From Uloborus plumipes (Eukaryota; Arthropoda; Arachnida; Araneae; Uloboridae): a stretch of DNA of 64,000 nucleotides. Under the pieces are notes generated by a model, which was not told the DNA's origin, ran no database searches, and saw only the letters and a list, made by a program, of their open reading frames with translations. The translations under genes were made by a program, and so were the position numbers. Of the stretch, positions 44,336 to 56,676 are shown piece by piece. Position 1 is the stretch's first letter, and the number at the start of each line of letters is the position of its first letter. The stretch lies in contig JAXGGA010006468.1 in NCBI GenBank assembly GCA_038373865.1, positions 1-64,000 on the forward strand. The letters run 5' to 3'.

Positions 44336-46436
44336 GGGGAAGACCGCCTATATTGGACCACTGCTTAAATTGGACCTCGGGCTTAAAATCTAGTACAGAG
44401 ATCTATGCTAAACTTTAACGGTAGATACATAAAGTTTTAGGAATAAAATCAATGTGTATGAAGTTTCACCAGTCTTCGAACTGTGCAGCGTGAGTTACGG
44501 CATGATTTATGTTGGAAACGTGTAAAATCTTATTTTGCTGACTTGTACTTAGTAAGATAGTACTAAAACTTGTAAGCTGAGGTAAACTGCTGTTATAGCA
44601 TGATAATCTATGTTTAATAAGGATCACATCTATGTAATTACATGCGCGGTTGTGATAATTTTTGACAGAGAAATAAGCTGAAGAATAAAAAATGGCATGT
44701 TTTCCTTTATTGGACCGAAAAAATTTTCCTATATTGGACCGGTGGTCCAATTTAAGAATATGATTTTAAGCAAGACTTTTCATTAATTGTAACATTGAAT
44801 AAGTGACTCATCTGATTTAATAGCGTAGTTAAGATTATTTTAAGCAGATTTTAACACCTATTCACGATATTCATTTTTTTTATCAAGCACATTTTCTATA
44901 AGCTGCAAATTCTTGAAATATTTGTTTTTTTTTTCTCTTTTTCCATTAAGTTGCAGTTTCAGGTTGTTAAACATACTTATTAGTTTTAATTAATAAATTT
45001 GTGCTGGTTTACCTAGGACAAAAATTAAATTCTTCGATTTGCTCGAAAAGATTTTAAAAAGAAACAATTAACATGCTACTAAAATGTACAATGTAGATGA
45101 AACCGGTCTTTTCAATGCCCAAAAGTTCCAAAATATATATACATATAAAAGTAAAAACCAGTTAGGAGCAGTAATGTGTGGTGAACGTGTTAGAAACACA
45201 CTTGCTATTTGCTGCATGAGTGCAACAGAATTGCTAAACCTCCTTCCCTCCCCATGCTTATTTTCAAAAGAATACGTTCCATGTATTTGCTTATCGTAAA
45301 AGCACCCCCTGGTGAGCAATATGCTTGTTTAAAAAAAGGTTGGATCACAAACGATAACTCACACAATTGATACAATATTTCATCAAAACCGTTAAACCAA
45401 GAGCATAGATGCAATAAACTTGGAGAGCGATATAATAATGCTTTCTCTAAAAGCACACCATGCAAGATGCTATCTTTTTTCAGCCTCTGTGTCTACATAT
45501 TTTAATCGAGTGTGTGATACATGGAAGCGAGAACATCCAATGAGATCCATCACCCAATATCGAATCGAAGAACTGTTTTGGTAACTCTTATGGGTAAACC
45601 TCAATCAAGGCCATGTCAAATGTTGTGAGTTGATTCTAAAGAACAGGAGTTTGGCATGTTAATTGACATGTGTTTAGCGGCATTGACTTGGCTGGAGCAG
45701 AGTTCGAGGTAAGTAGTCCAGATAAAACTACTCAAAGTGAGCATGTTCGGTGTAAGTTGTACTGTTGTACACCATGTACAACAACAGGCTACGACTTAAA
45801 TTAGTACAAGCTCTGCATAATCAGCGGATAGTTCTCATCAAAGCATGATTGTCAACTTCAACTATGATTTTGTAAAGGCCAGGCTCACATATCAATTTAC
45901 CTAAAAAATAGAAAACACAAAAAGAAAGGCTATCTCAGCAATCATTCTAACGCCGTATGAAAGAGGCATAGACCAGAAAAAGTTACGCAAGAATAATCAT
46001 GAAACTGCACAAAACAATTGTTATTGCAGTATTTGTCGTAGAGATGAAGCGCAAAACATGATTAAATGCATAAAATGTTATCGGTGAGTGTATCAATACT
46101 GCCTAAACGAGACCGAAGCAAAAGAAATTCTATTGCAAATCCTGGAAAAAAGAGGTATAGTTCAAATGTAAATTATTCTATGATTTCCTGGTACGGTCCA
46201 ATTTAGGAAGCGCATGGTTCAATATAGGCGCATATATTCCTAAATTGGACTTTTGCAACTTTTTGTAAGATAATTTTTTAAAAAATAATTTCCATATTTT
46301 TAGAAAATATAAGCTCCTAGGGCGGTTCCTGATTAAATTTAGCTTACGATGCCCTATTTTGTATTTTTGTTTTGCTTCACATTGAGCGACACAGGCCTCC
46401 TGTTCTTAGGGGGTTCAATACAGGCGGTCTTCCCCC
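44336..46436 (+). mobile_element. pogo/Tigger-like DNA transposon, copy 3
   Basis: Termini GGGGAAGACCGCCTATATTG and CAATACAGGCGGTCTTCCCC, with TA on both sides (44334-44335; 46437-46438 after one extra C). 2101 bp, colinear with copies 1 and 2. Confidence 0.92.
45010..46115 (+). pseudogene. pogo-like transposase remnant, copy 3
   Basis: This copy keeps the intact first catalytic motif: YNVDETGLFN at about 45087-45116, then KNQLGAV and LAICCMSATE, up to a stop at 45297-45299. The C-terminal part (from 45454) is shifted and carries stops at 45631-45633, 45664-45666 and 46085-46087, homologous to those of the other copies. The Cys-rich finger reads CYCSICRRDEAQNMIKC at about 46019-46069. Without the DNA-binding domain and with these stops it cannot be functional. 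Confidence 0.75.
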
Positions 46437-46438
46437 TA

Positions 46439-47945
46439 TTCGTTTATTTACTTTTTACGTGTCTATTTCATCGAATGAACCAGTTATATTTTGTGCTTAG
46501 AAATTCTCTTTAAATGATAGAAATGTACGTTTGACATGCAGCTGCACGCTTAGAGTTAAGAGAAAATATATCAGACGCTAGAATGTCGGTGTTGGTATAT
46601 TGTAAAGTAGGTTTGATTAATTCTGGACAGAATTCCTGCTAATTTATTGAACAGCGAATCTAAAAGTTCTCTTTATAACTTCAGGTATCATCCCTTTTCA
46701 ACGATATACGAGTATATTGTCATCTTATAACTGTATATCTTAAATCGTTTGTACCACGAATTAGCTTTCCGCAAAATATTTTTTTAAAGGTTAGAATTAG
46801 TTCAAATAAGATGATTCTTTCCCACTCCCTTCCCCTCAAAAAGAGGAAAAAAGAAAAATATTAATAAGCTTAAAAGTACGAATTGACTGTTTTACGTAAA
46901 ATTCACCTTATGTTCCTTATTTTTCAATAAAAACTATACAATAGCTGTGTAAAGGAAAAAAAAGTTTAATTTAATTTCCAATTACAGGCTATACGACGGA
47001 TTATTTGTGTATAACACATTGAGAAATTTGAAAAATTACTCAAATGTACAAAGTTACTTCCAATTTAACGTGAACAAGAATTTTTAAACGAAAACAGATA
47101 GCCTCAAAATTTTAAAGTGACAGCGATAATGATAGAAATTGCAATTTTTTTTTAATTTTTTTGAAATTCAAGATCTTTTTTTTTAGTAAATGACATTAAG
47201 TGTTCCTTTTGCTTTAAAATGTTTCTCTTTTAATTATCTTTCCAGTCAAAATTAATAATAACTTCTATTTTAAATTGCTTCCATATCCAAGACATCTCAT
47301 TAATAATTTTTTCCTACCACTTTTCTTCTCAAAAATTTTCCACTGGAGTAATAGAAAAACGTAATGATTTTTTCTAAAAATAATTCGTTAAAATACTTTA
47401 TAAACGTGTCTTTCTATTGCATGCCTGTAATAAAAGAGAAAATAAAAAGTTTTATTCATTTTTACTTTCAAGACACGATTAAGGTTGTCCTAATCGTACC
47501 ATATATGAAATATGTGAGGGTGTAAATATTTTCGTTAAATTTCAAATGACAAAAGTTTCATTTTGACTGCTTTATTTCGAACAGTGAAAGTTAGTTTTTG
47601 TGTATTATTAAGAAAATAATATTACTTTTATAAATCCAAAAAATTCGAGGCATCATTATTTACCTCACATTGAAATAATAAAAATAATTTAAGATTACTT
47701 TCAATAAAAAATAAACAAAGCCTCTGCTACTGCTATCTTTGATATTTAGTAATTATGAACTTAACAATTGAGACATTAATATCATATTGGTTAAGTTATA
47801 TAATATTCACAACTTACTAGATAGTATGGTTTTTATAAGATTTTAGTACTGCTGAGTTCAAAAATAGCTTAGAAAAACTCTACACCATGGAAAGTAATCT
47901 CTATATATTTAAAAAAAAGTAAACTCAAAGATATTGTGAAACTAT
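46439..47945. other. Unassigned AT-rich DNA
   Basis: No gene recognised. Confidence 0.3.
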
Positions 47946-48245
47946 GTTTGTGACTGGCCTACGCCCAGGCGGCCCTATAGTACATACAAACTTGAAATTT
48001 GGTACAAAATTAGTTCGAGCCCCATAGATTTGCACCTTGGAGCCATTTTTCTTAATTTCGAGTTAGTTTTTTTAAATTACTTTTTAAGCGTAAATTTCAC
48101 ATACGTTACCAAATTGGGAGGCAAAAAAAAATCTCCCCACCCCCTAATACTGTATATCGTTGGAAAGGGGGTTTTTTTCTGAAGAAAACGATGTGTCTTC
48201 CATTTTCTTCTAGTAATTATAACAGAAGGTAGAGGTGATTATAGT
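47946..48245 (+). mobile_element. Diverged Helitron-like fragment
   Basis: ACTTGAAATTTGGTACAAAA and TTAGTTCGAGC ... TTTGCACCTTGGAGC parallel CACTTGGCACAAAATTAGTT ... TTTTGCACCTCGAAGC in the Helitron at about 40670-40725. No termini visible. Confidence 0.45.
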
Positions 48246-48998
48246 TTAGCTATTTTTCAATGCTCACCTAGAGCAAAATTATATTACATTCAACTAAACT
48301 TCTTCAAAATCTTTTCAACAAGATCGTGTTGGACAAACAAAACCGGTGACCCTTTGTTTTATTCATTGCTCGTCTTAATTCAACAAAATATGCATGATTG
48401 CTTTTATCGCATATTTTCTTAATTTTTTTTTTAGCATTTAAGAAAGGTTGTCATTATTCTTATGGTATTTTATTTTGTTTAAGTGATTTCATATGAATTA
48501 TATTGCTTTTTTGAGTTAACTTTTTTTTCTGTGATTGAAAGAAACTGGATTTTCTGTTTGGGTTATATATTTTACTATGTTTTTTTAAAATTATGTACAG
48601 ATATTTAATAATTTTTATATTAGGACCTGGGGGGGGTCTCTTTTATTTATTTGGCAAATAATTTTAAATTGTAAACATATTTATTTTTTTGGTCAATGCA
48701 GCTAAATGTTTCATTTTGTGTGGCTAATTGTGTCTTAAAGTTTTTTTTTTCGTAAACAACCTTTCTATTCTCTCAATCAACAAAATATAAGTGACAAAGT
48801 GAAATAACAGTTAATTACGACACGCAATAAAGACATTACGTACACGAAAAATAAAGTACATTCTACACGATCGTCTATATGAGCCAATTCGGATAAATGT
48901 AACTTAAATCTTTTACTCTCAACGCATGCGACTTAGCCTACATGAAAGAACTTTTATTTTGTTTAGACTGTCTAACTCTAACTAATCCTTTTGATCGT
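48246..48998. other. Unassigned AT-rich DNA
   Basis: No gene recognised. Confidence 0.3.
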
Positions 48999-49011
48999 AA
49001 GCACTTCTTAT

Positions 49012-49207
49012 TCCTTTTTTTTTTTTTTTTTTTGCAGAAGCCATGAGCTTCGACATACATGAGGACTGCCTGCATGCACCTTGCCTCCTCACAAACATAG
49101 GACAGGTTTACGGCAAAGAGGTTGAAATAACATCCACAGGCAAGACTCGAACCCACGACCACTTGCTTACGAGGAGAATTTTCTACCTCTAGGCCACCGT
49201 GACCCCA
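49012..49207 (-). mobile_element. tRNA-derived SINE with 13-bp target duplication
   Basis: AAGCACTTCTTAT is duplicated at 48999-49011 and 49208-49220. On the minus strand the head reads GGGGTCACGGTGGCCTAGAG with a pol III A box (TGGCCTAGAGG, 49186-49196) and B box (GGTTCGAGTCT, 49143-49153), then an unrelated body and a poly-A tail of about 20 (49015-49034). Intact promoter boxes and perfect duplications point to a young insertion. The 91-residue minus frame over it is not a gene. Confidence 0.93.
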
Positions 49208-49220
49208 AAGCACTTCTTAT

Positions 49221-52200
49221 CTACAACTGAAAGCCACGCAAGTAGCATGTGTGCTGTTTAAACTTTGTTGCCACACCCAAACACTTATATCAGGTTTAAA
49301 TATTATAAACATTATTTAAACTGTACTTTTTGGATATCTGGCCTATGTAATATACTAAAAATTTTGAGAATATTATGGAAACAAAATATTTGAACTTATT
49401 GAAGGCTTTTCCGTCAGTTTTTTGACAGCCCTCTCACATTGTAAGTTTAATAACAAATCAATACTAATAAAACACTGCTATAATAATTAGCATTTTGATG
49501 TATTCCCTTGCTACCGGAATGAAGACAAATACTGCAAATTGCATAAAATTTATATGATTCAATTTTAAACTATAATTTTTGCTTTGAGCAAACTTGGCAT
49601 TTGAGCAGATCTTAAGAAAGATAGATTTTTATTTCATAAAATTTTGCCATTCATTATAGGCACAAGAAAAAAATCAACATCTCTGTTTTTAATGAAAAAA
49701 TACACCAGTTGACCAGTTCTGAAAATTGACCAGTACTGAAAAGCTAAGGAAATGATTAACTTAATAAATTCATAAGATAAAATTTTTAAAATGTTGTCAA
49801 AATAGCCATTTCAATGTGTTTGGATACCTTAACATTTATTCTTTGGAAACGATAAGTTTTTCTTTCTAGATTTATAAAACCAATGATTATAATTTATTAT
49901 CATTTCTGTCTACTCTTCATAGTTGCTTCATAGTCTACGCTTCATAGTAAAGCTAATATGCCCAAAATACAAAAAAAAAAAATCCTTTCTAGTGGCCTCG
50001 ACGGAAAACGTCAGAGAAGTTTAAAATGTGCGCGTCCTTTTTATAAATTTACTTTTTAAGTCCTGACAAACTGAATAAATGAGAGGAAAAAAAAGCGTTT
50101 TTTTTAAAAAATGGATCTCTTTTACCTGTCATTAGCATAAGTGACAGCGCATTTTTCAGTAAGCCAATGGCGTAAATATTTAATTATTAAAAAATTTAGA
50201 GCCAAACTTCTGTTATTAAAAGGGAAATTCTCAGGAGATTCGTGATCATAATTAGCACTTTTGACTTTTCACGTCAAGGAGAAAATGAAAAATTTATGAA
50301 TAAAAATACAGATTTTTTATCTTTTTTTTCAAACTATAAAGAGTCTTAAAAATCCTTGCAACTCCTACGTTGACTCTTTAGTTGATGCTCGCCTTTAAAA
50401 GAAAAATTTGTATAATGGCCTTTATTTTTTTTATTATATTTTTTAATTACGTGTAACTTTTTCGAAATGCTTTCATTTTTGAAACGCATTACTATAAGTG
50501 CATTTGGTGAAAATAAAATTTAAAAATAAAGACAAAATAATGTTATTTTATGAAAATATAATTAAGTGATCTGTTTCCGGTAAACCACTAAATTCGCTCA
50601 ATTTCACTTGACGTCTGGTTTTCTTTCTACCTGAGGTAAAAATGAAAAATACATATTGGTAGAAGATATCATAATTAAAAAAATACCAACTTTATGAAGT
50701 TTGTCCTTGAACCCATGAAATGAGTTTCAGATTTTTTTTTCTTTTTTTTTCTTGAATGTAGGGTTTACATCTTTTTTTTTTTTTTAATAACGAGTAAGTC
50801 CTTGAAATAAATCTGTATCATACTATTAAAAAAATAAAGCTGTTTTGTCAGACACGCTTCGGTTATCTAATGCTACTCATTTCATATAGTATTACTACGT
50901 AGCTACATCTTCGAATCAGGTGAACACAATTATGATGTATCTGTAACAAAAATTAGTGTTTCATTGGAGAACGAATAAACTTTAAACAAAATATTTTTAA
51001 AACTACATATATAATTTGTATTTCAATCAAAAAAAGAATGCAGTCGGTTTATGAGCCACTCACCTAAGTATAGTAAGGGAGAAATGTTTATATTCAAATC
51101 CCCCCCCCCCCTAAAAGAAGAAAATTAGAATTTAGCTTTTTCTCAGATAAGTCTTTTTTATGTATCGAGAGAAAATAAAGCTTTAATTAGATGTACAATA
51201 TATTTTGAAATCAATAGCATACATATAGTGAACTTAGTAAGCAAATATTTAGAATTTTTCTAAAGACTGATAAACTCGCGTTCTATTCAATGCAATTCTA
51301 TTTTTGAAAGTTGAACTCACAATGCGTTAATACTTGCTGTTTGAAAACTGGAAAGTAATTAGGAGATCTGTGATTGAATTAATTTATCCAAACATAAAAA
51401 AAGTCAAAAACTCAACATTTGCATTTCTCTTATCTTTGCAAGTGAAACAAAGTCATAGATTTAAGTTTTGCTTGAAATAACGATATCGTTGCATTACGTT
51501 TTATTTGCTTTCTGAAGTGATGATATGGATAAAAACCCGTCTATTATAAACAAAACACATGCTTTCGTTGGATGTCTTTTCATTCAAGGAAGCTTTTCTA
51601 TGGAAAGGGCAATTAAAATATGGTTTACAAACAGATGATTACAGAAAGAGTTTCGAAACTTCCCACCAAAAAATGATTGCTATATAAATTGCAACAATTC
51701 TCTCAAAATAGCTCAATTGCTTTTAAAGTGCAGGATACACATTTTAAAGATTTTTCATTAACATCGGAGCTGATTTAAAAACATAGCGAATTCCAAGGTA
51801 AAAAACATATTGCAGCAAAACTTAAACAGTAATTTGCAATTGTGCTACTTATTTGAAAATAAATAAATCTGCTTTTCCAAAAGCTAATGTAGTATCTATT
51901 AAGCCAAGAGAAAAAGTTATCATTTTGATTTGTTTATTTTTCTTTTTTCACCGTGACAGTTTTTTTTTTCTTTTCTTTGCAATTCTTACAGTTCTAAATT
52001 AAGAAACAGCCAGTAATTTATTTCTGAGAGAAGATTTATTTTTTTCCATTGTTCTATTTTTTCCAAACTTATTTCAAAATTGCATTCAACTTCTTTAAAA
52101 CAATCTTTAAATTATTGTGCATAAAAATACCGTTAGCACATAATATAATTAACCCGATAGTTTCCTGCGTTAACTAGAAAATGCGGGAAGCTGTGGTGAG

Positions 52201-53176
52201 CACTCTAATTTAGGCGTGCTTATAATTTGAATTTATTTTTCAGTTATTAGTTTACATTTAATTCGAGACTATTATTATTTATGAAAATTATAGGTTATCT
52301 AAAAGAACAATGCTAAGGAAAAACGTATCGTCACATGAAAAATGTTGCAACATTGTCTGCATATGCCTATCAATTTTAAAGTCAAATTAATTCATTAAAT
52401 TTTATTGAGTATCAGTGTTTGAACATTTCATTCTTTGAGTTATTCATTTGGTTTTTACTTACTACACTTTTTACAACAGGTGATACTTAGATAGCAGAAA
52501 ATTATTTATTTCTTGTTTTTAAATTTGTTCTTCGTAGTTTCTTGTTCAAGCTATACTTAGAGTAATTTTATTGATAAAACATATTTTTTTACGTCGGTAG
52601 ATAAAGAAAATGTGATTGATTATGAATAAAATGAAATGCTCATGTTTTCGAATTTCATTTTAACAGATCGAATCATATCGATCAGGACGAATAGTGTCAG
52701 GCGAATATCAGGTGCGCTTGCTATATGAAAATATTCCATTCAGTTTTACGCAACCTATGGACTTTTGTTTTTACTCTGTACTGTACACTTTTGCACAACT
52801 CTTTTCTATGCACGTCTTAAGAAGCTCTTTTGCAGGAGCCGGAATCATTTTAAGAAATTAAAACGTTCTCTTTTAATATTATGGTTCTGAAACATAATTC
52901 AAGTTGAGATTCAATTCATACAACACGTTTATTTATGTATGTCTGCGAAAATCCGAAATCTGGTAAATGTTGAGATTTTAGCAGGTAAATATCTACCTTC
53001 ACATACCAAAGGCATTTCCAGTCCATCACCGGTGAAGGTCGACATTCTCTTCCTGATAATTTATCTGTAATATTTGTACTCAATACCACAAGGTCAATAC
53101 TTGTTTGAAAATTGTTGTTTTCTTTTCACTGCATAGTTTATTAATTTGTGGAGTAGATAATAAATGATTTCAACTA
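49221..53176. other. Unassigned AT-rich DNA
   Basis: Nearly 4 kb in which I see no gene, element boundary or RNA gene; only homopolymer runs. Confidence 0.35.
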
Positions 53177-53525
53177 CACTGTAAGAAATGAATGTTGTTT
53201 TTACAGCATAATACAGATAATTTCATAGTAATAAATAGTAAAAATTGCTAATTTTATAGTAATAAACTGTAGAATTGCTAACTTTACAGTTTATTACAGT
53301 GCATTTTACAGTTTTGAACTGGAACCTCTGCTGACAGTATTATACTGTTGTTTGTACAGTATAATACAGCTAAATTTTACGTCAATAAACTAAAATTACT
53401 AACTTAACAGTAAAAACTGTAAAATAGCTAGTTTTACAATTTATTGCTGCTCATTTTCCAGTTTTAAATTGGAACCTCGGCTACCAGTATTATACCGTAA
53501 AAACAACAGTTCATTTGTTGCAGTG
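53177..53525 (-). mobile_element. Palindromic TTTTACAGT-family copy 9, complete with TA flanks
   Basis: TA-CACTGTAAGAAATGAATG ... TTCATTTGTTGCAGTG-TA, 349 bp. Two half-elements meet near 53345 (TATACTGTTGTTTGTACAGT). This is the cleanest copy and the best evidence for terminal inverted repeats with a TA target. Confidence 0.85.
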
Positions 53526-54071
53526 TACTTAATACCACAATTACAATACTTAGTTGAAAACTGTCGTTTTCTTTTTACTGCATAATTTGGAATAGATAAT
53601 AAATGCTTTCAACTGAGTTACTTAATGCACTTTTAAACATTTGATTTATAAACGTACTGTATTTTTCAATGACTTATATTGAATTTAATGTTTACACAAC
53701 GCTTGCATCACGGGACTCAAAACAGTTGTGACATTTGTTATGGATGACATACTGTTGCGAAACCTATAACCACTGTTTTCGAAAGACGTCTCTATTCTAT
53801 CATCCACTGAGCAAGGTTTCTAATCTCTTCCATGGTTATTAGGTCCTTTGTACGTTCAAAGCAAGACTCAGTGGTTTCTGATATGGCGATATGCAAGATT
53901 TCCGAGACCGTAATGGTATGTTTATCTGGCTCTAACATATCGTTAATGGAAGTATATGGGTCATAAAGGATAACATGAGCCTTGTTTATTGTGGCGGAAA
54001 TAAGTATATTATCATATAATAAAAATAAAATGGCAACTTGAAAATTCAAATGCACGTATACTTTGATTATA
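53526..54071. other. Unassigned DNA containing one open frame (53792-54055, minus)
   Basis: Apart from that frame, described separately, nothing recognised. Confidence 0.3.
53792..54055 (-). CDS. Possible short coding exon or ORF, 87 codons, unknown
   Basis: I do not recognise it. The second half (AHVILYDPYTSINDMLEPDK ... TTESCFERTKDLITMEEIRN) has a balanced, acidic composition unlike the Phe/Ile/Lys/Asn-rich noise frames of the window. The first 20 or so residues are hydrophobic and may be an artefact of reading through. A weak splice acceptor (AAACAAG, about 54000 on the minus strand) precedes AHVILYD. It could be a terminal exon, a decayed transposon piece or chance. Confidence 0.2.
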   Translation of the reverse strand: MHLNFQVAILFLLYDNILISATINKAHVILYDPYTSINDMLEPDKHTITVSEILHIAISETTESCFERTKDLITMEEIRNLAQWMIE

Positions 54072-54440
54072 CACTGTAAAAAAATATATGCTGTTTTTAC
54101 AGTATAATACAGCTAATTTTATTGTAACAAACTGTAAAAAATGCTAATTTTATAGTAACGAGTTATAGAATTGCTAATTTTACAGTTTATTACTGTGCAT
54201 TTAACAGTTTTAAACTGGAACTTCAGCTGCCAGTAGAGTACTGTTGTGTTTACAGTAAAATATAGCTAATTTTGTGATGAAGTGTAAAATTACAGTAATA
54301 AACTGCAAAATTACTGGTTTACAGTAATAAACTGTAAATCTGCTAGTTTTACAGTTTATTACTGTGCATTTTACAGTTTTAAAGTGGAACCTCTGCTGCC
54401 AGTATTATACTGTAAAAACAACAGTTTATTATTGACAGTG
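54072..54440 (-). mobile_element. Palindromic TTTTACAGT-family copy 10
   Basis: TA-CACTGTAAAAAAATATATG start, ends TTATTATTGACAGTG. Internal half-element junction near 54240, as in copy 9. Confidence 0.82.
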
Positions 54441-55860
54441 TTTGAATTTTGTAATGATTATGGAGGAGGAATTGAAAACTATTTTACTGCCTATTTCTCT
54501 TACTTTTAAGCATATTAAATAATTTTTTAACCGGATGTCAACAACAACAACAAAATAAATAATTTTATTAGTAAAAAATCAAAACTGAAATAGCTTTGTC
54601 GAATTCAATAAACTCAAAACCGTGGGAAAAAAAAGAATGAATACATAAGTCAAGGAGCGCATGTTTCAATGCTTGGACAAAAGAATTGCCGCTTTCTTTT
54701 TAGTTAATGTTATTTAATTGGTTCATAATTTATTATTTTAAGCTTCTTCGGGAAATAATTTTGCATCTCAGTATTGTTTTGACTATTTCCTACTAGTTTG
54801 CTATTTATCCCACTAATTCTTTTTTTCCGATTTTATCATACATATTTCGCTCAACTGTTGAAGATCTACATGATCTCACACTCTAGAATATCATTTATAA
54901 TAGCTCATATGGTTATATGGGTCATATGTTACAAAACGTTGTCGATATGAAACAGTAATAATAATGGTAATGAGAATTTTGAACGAAGGCTTAACTAAAT
55001 CACACATTAAGCTCATTAGAGGGCCACGTAGTATGTCTTAAAATTTTATGAACATTAAATTATATCAAATAATATACTATCAGAATGAGATAAAAGTTAG
55101 GGGGGGGGGGCGTTATGCATTAACATACTGCAGGAAGCTAATATGGTTGCCCTGGCAGCTAGTTTTCTAGTAGAGAAACCCTTATCGTGTGTAATGGATT
55201 CATCGCTGAGTACTGAAAGAAATGTCCTCAAAACTGTGCATCAGATGTAGATTTATTCGTCTTTTTAAAATTTTAAATACTTTAAACTACTTTTCAGCTT
55301 GAAATCTTAATTTTACCAGTTTTTTTACATTGTCTAACCCTGTATAAGCTTCTTCAGAATCTTTTTTATCCAATTATTTTCATTTTTTTTTATTATTCTT
55401 TTTAACGTTTTATTAAAATTCCTTTTGTATTCCACAACACAAGGCACAAAATAGTTCTTAAATGCATAAAAAATTCTTCAGTAGATTACTATTTTGTGGG
55501 CACATAATCTACTAGATCCTTTCCTTTTCATTTGCTTAAGAGCATTTTGCCATCTTTTCTTTCCGAGCATTTCTTTTAACAATGTTATTACTGCGAACCT
55601 TCTGGGAATTCCCTAAAGCATCTATGAATGGCTTAATGGTTCCAGACGCGAGAAACGAGAGTCGTCGCAAGCGAAAGGGAATCTTCTCTGGGAAAGAAGT
55701 TTAGAGTGATAAAAAATGTATATTTCTATAGAGAGAATTAAATAGATAAAATAAGGCAAACCTTGCGTTTTAGTCTGACGCTTTTTTTTTCTACTTGCGG
55801 AATAGCAAAATATAGTTTTAATTAAAATGTCGTGGTGTTGGAAAGATGACAAGTGTGAAC
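54441..55860. other. Unassigned DNA; one diverged two-copy repeat at about 55530-55635
   Basis: A (CAA)4 run occurs near 54540. 55530-55635 resembles 62225-62340 (see finding). A G run lies at 55101-55110. No gene recognised. Confidence 0.3.
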
Positions 55861-56676
55861 TCTGCAAAAAATGAACTGTTGTTTTTACAGAATAATACTG
55901 GCAGCCGAGGTTACAATTTAACCCATTAATGCCTAGCTCCCTTTTTAGGAACGGTCTAAAAAAAGGGTCTGAATTCCCCCCAAAATGAGTATTTCAACCA
56001 AACAATAGTGTTCAATTAGTACCTTGGTATTGTTTCAATTCGTTTTTAACAGATTGCAGCACATAACCATTGTAAAGTGTGTTCTGTAGCAGTTTTAATA
56101 TGATCTTTATTAAAAATGACATCATCTCAAGAAAAAAAGCTGAGTTTTCAAAGCTATTCCCAGCTTCCCAGTTTATGTTAATTGCTGATTTTATTTCTTC
56201 TTATAAAATGTCTTTTTAAATATTATATCGTAGGCAGAAAAAATTTTTAGTAAAAAAAGTATGTACCCTCTGGGGTCTATCGTAACTTTTAAGGGACGAT
56301 TTTTCTTTCCTTAATAAAAAAATTATTTTTTACATGATATTTTTTAAATTATTTTTCCTGTCCATTAAACACTGTTTGTAACCATTATACAAAATATCTT
56401 TGGAAAAAAAATGTCAGGCATTAATGGGTTAAAACCGTAAAATGCACAGTAATAAACTGTAAAACTAGAACTTTTATAGTTTCTTACTGTAAAGTTAGTA
56501 ATTGCAAATTTTAGCTGTATTATACTGTAAAAATAACAGTATAATACTGACGGTAGAGGTTCCAGTTTAAAAATGTAAAATGCACGGTAGTAAACTGTAA
56601 AACTAGCAACTTTTACAGTTTATTACTATAAAATTAGCTGTATTATATTGTAAAATCAACATTAATTTTTTACACT
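55861..56676 (+). mobile_element. Palindromic TTTTACAGT-family copy 11, split by a TTAA element
   Basis: TCTGCAAAAAATGAACTG start; the host reads GAGGTTACAATTTAA before and AAACCGTAAAATGCACAG after the nested element, which rejoin to the family sequence with one TTAA. The end is a diverged TTTTTTACACTTG near 56676. Confidence 0.78.
55918..56432. mobile_element. TTAA-flanked piggyBac-type non-autonomous element 3
   Basis: Perfect 12-bp inverted termini CCCATTAATGCC (55922-55933) and GGCATTAATGGG (56417-56428) between TTAA at 55918-55921 and 56429-56432; body 507 bp, non-coding. The empty site can be read from other copies of the host repeat (AATTTAAAACTG), which contain a single TTAA. Confidence 0.92.
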
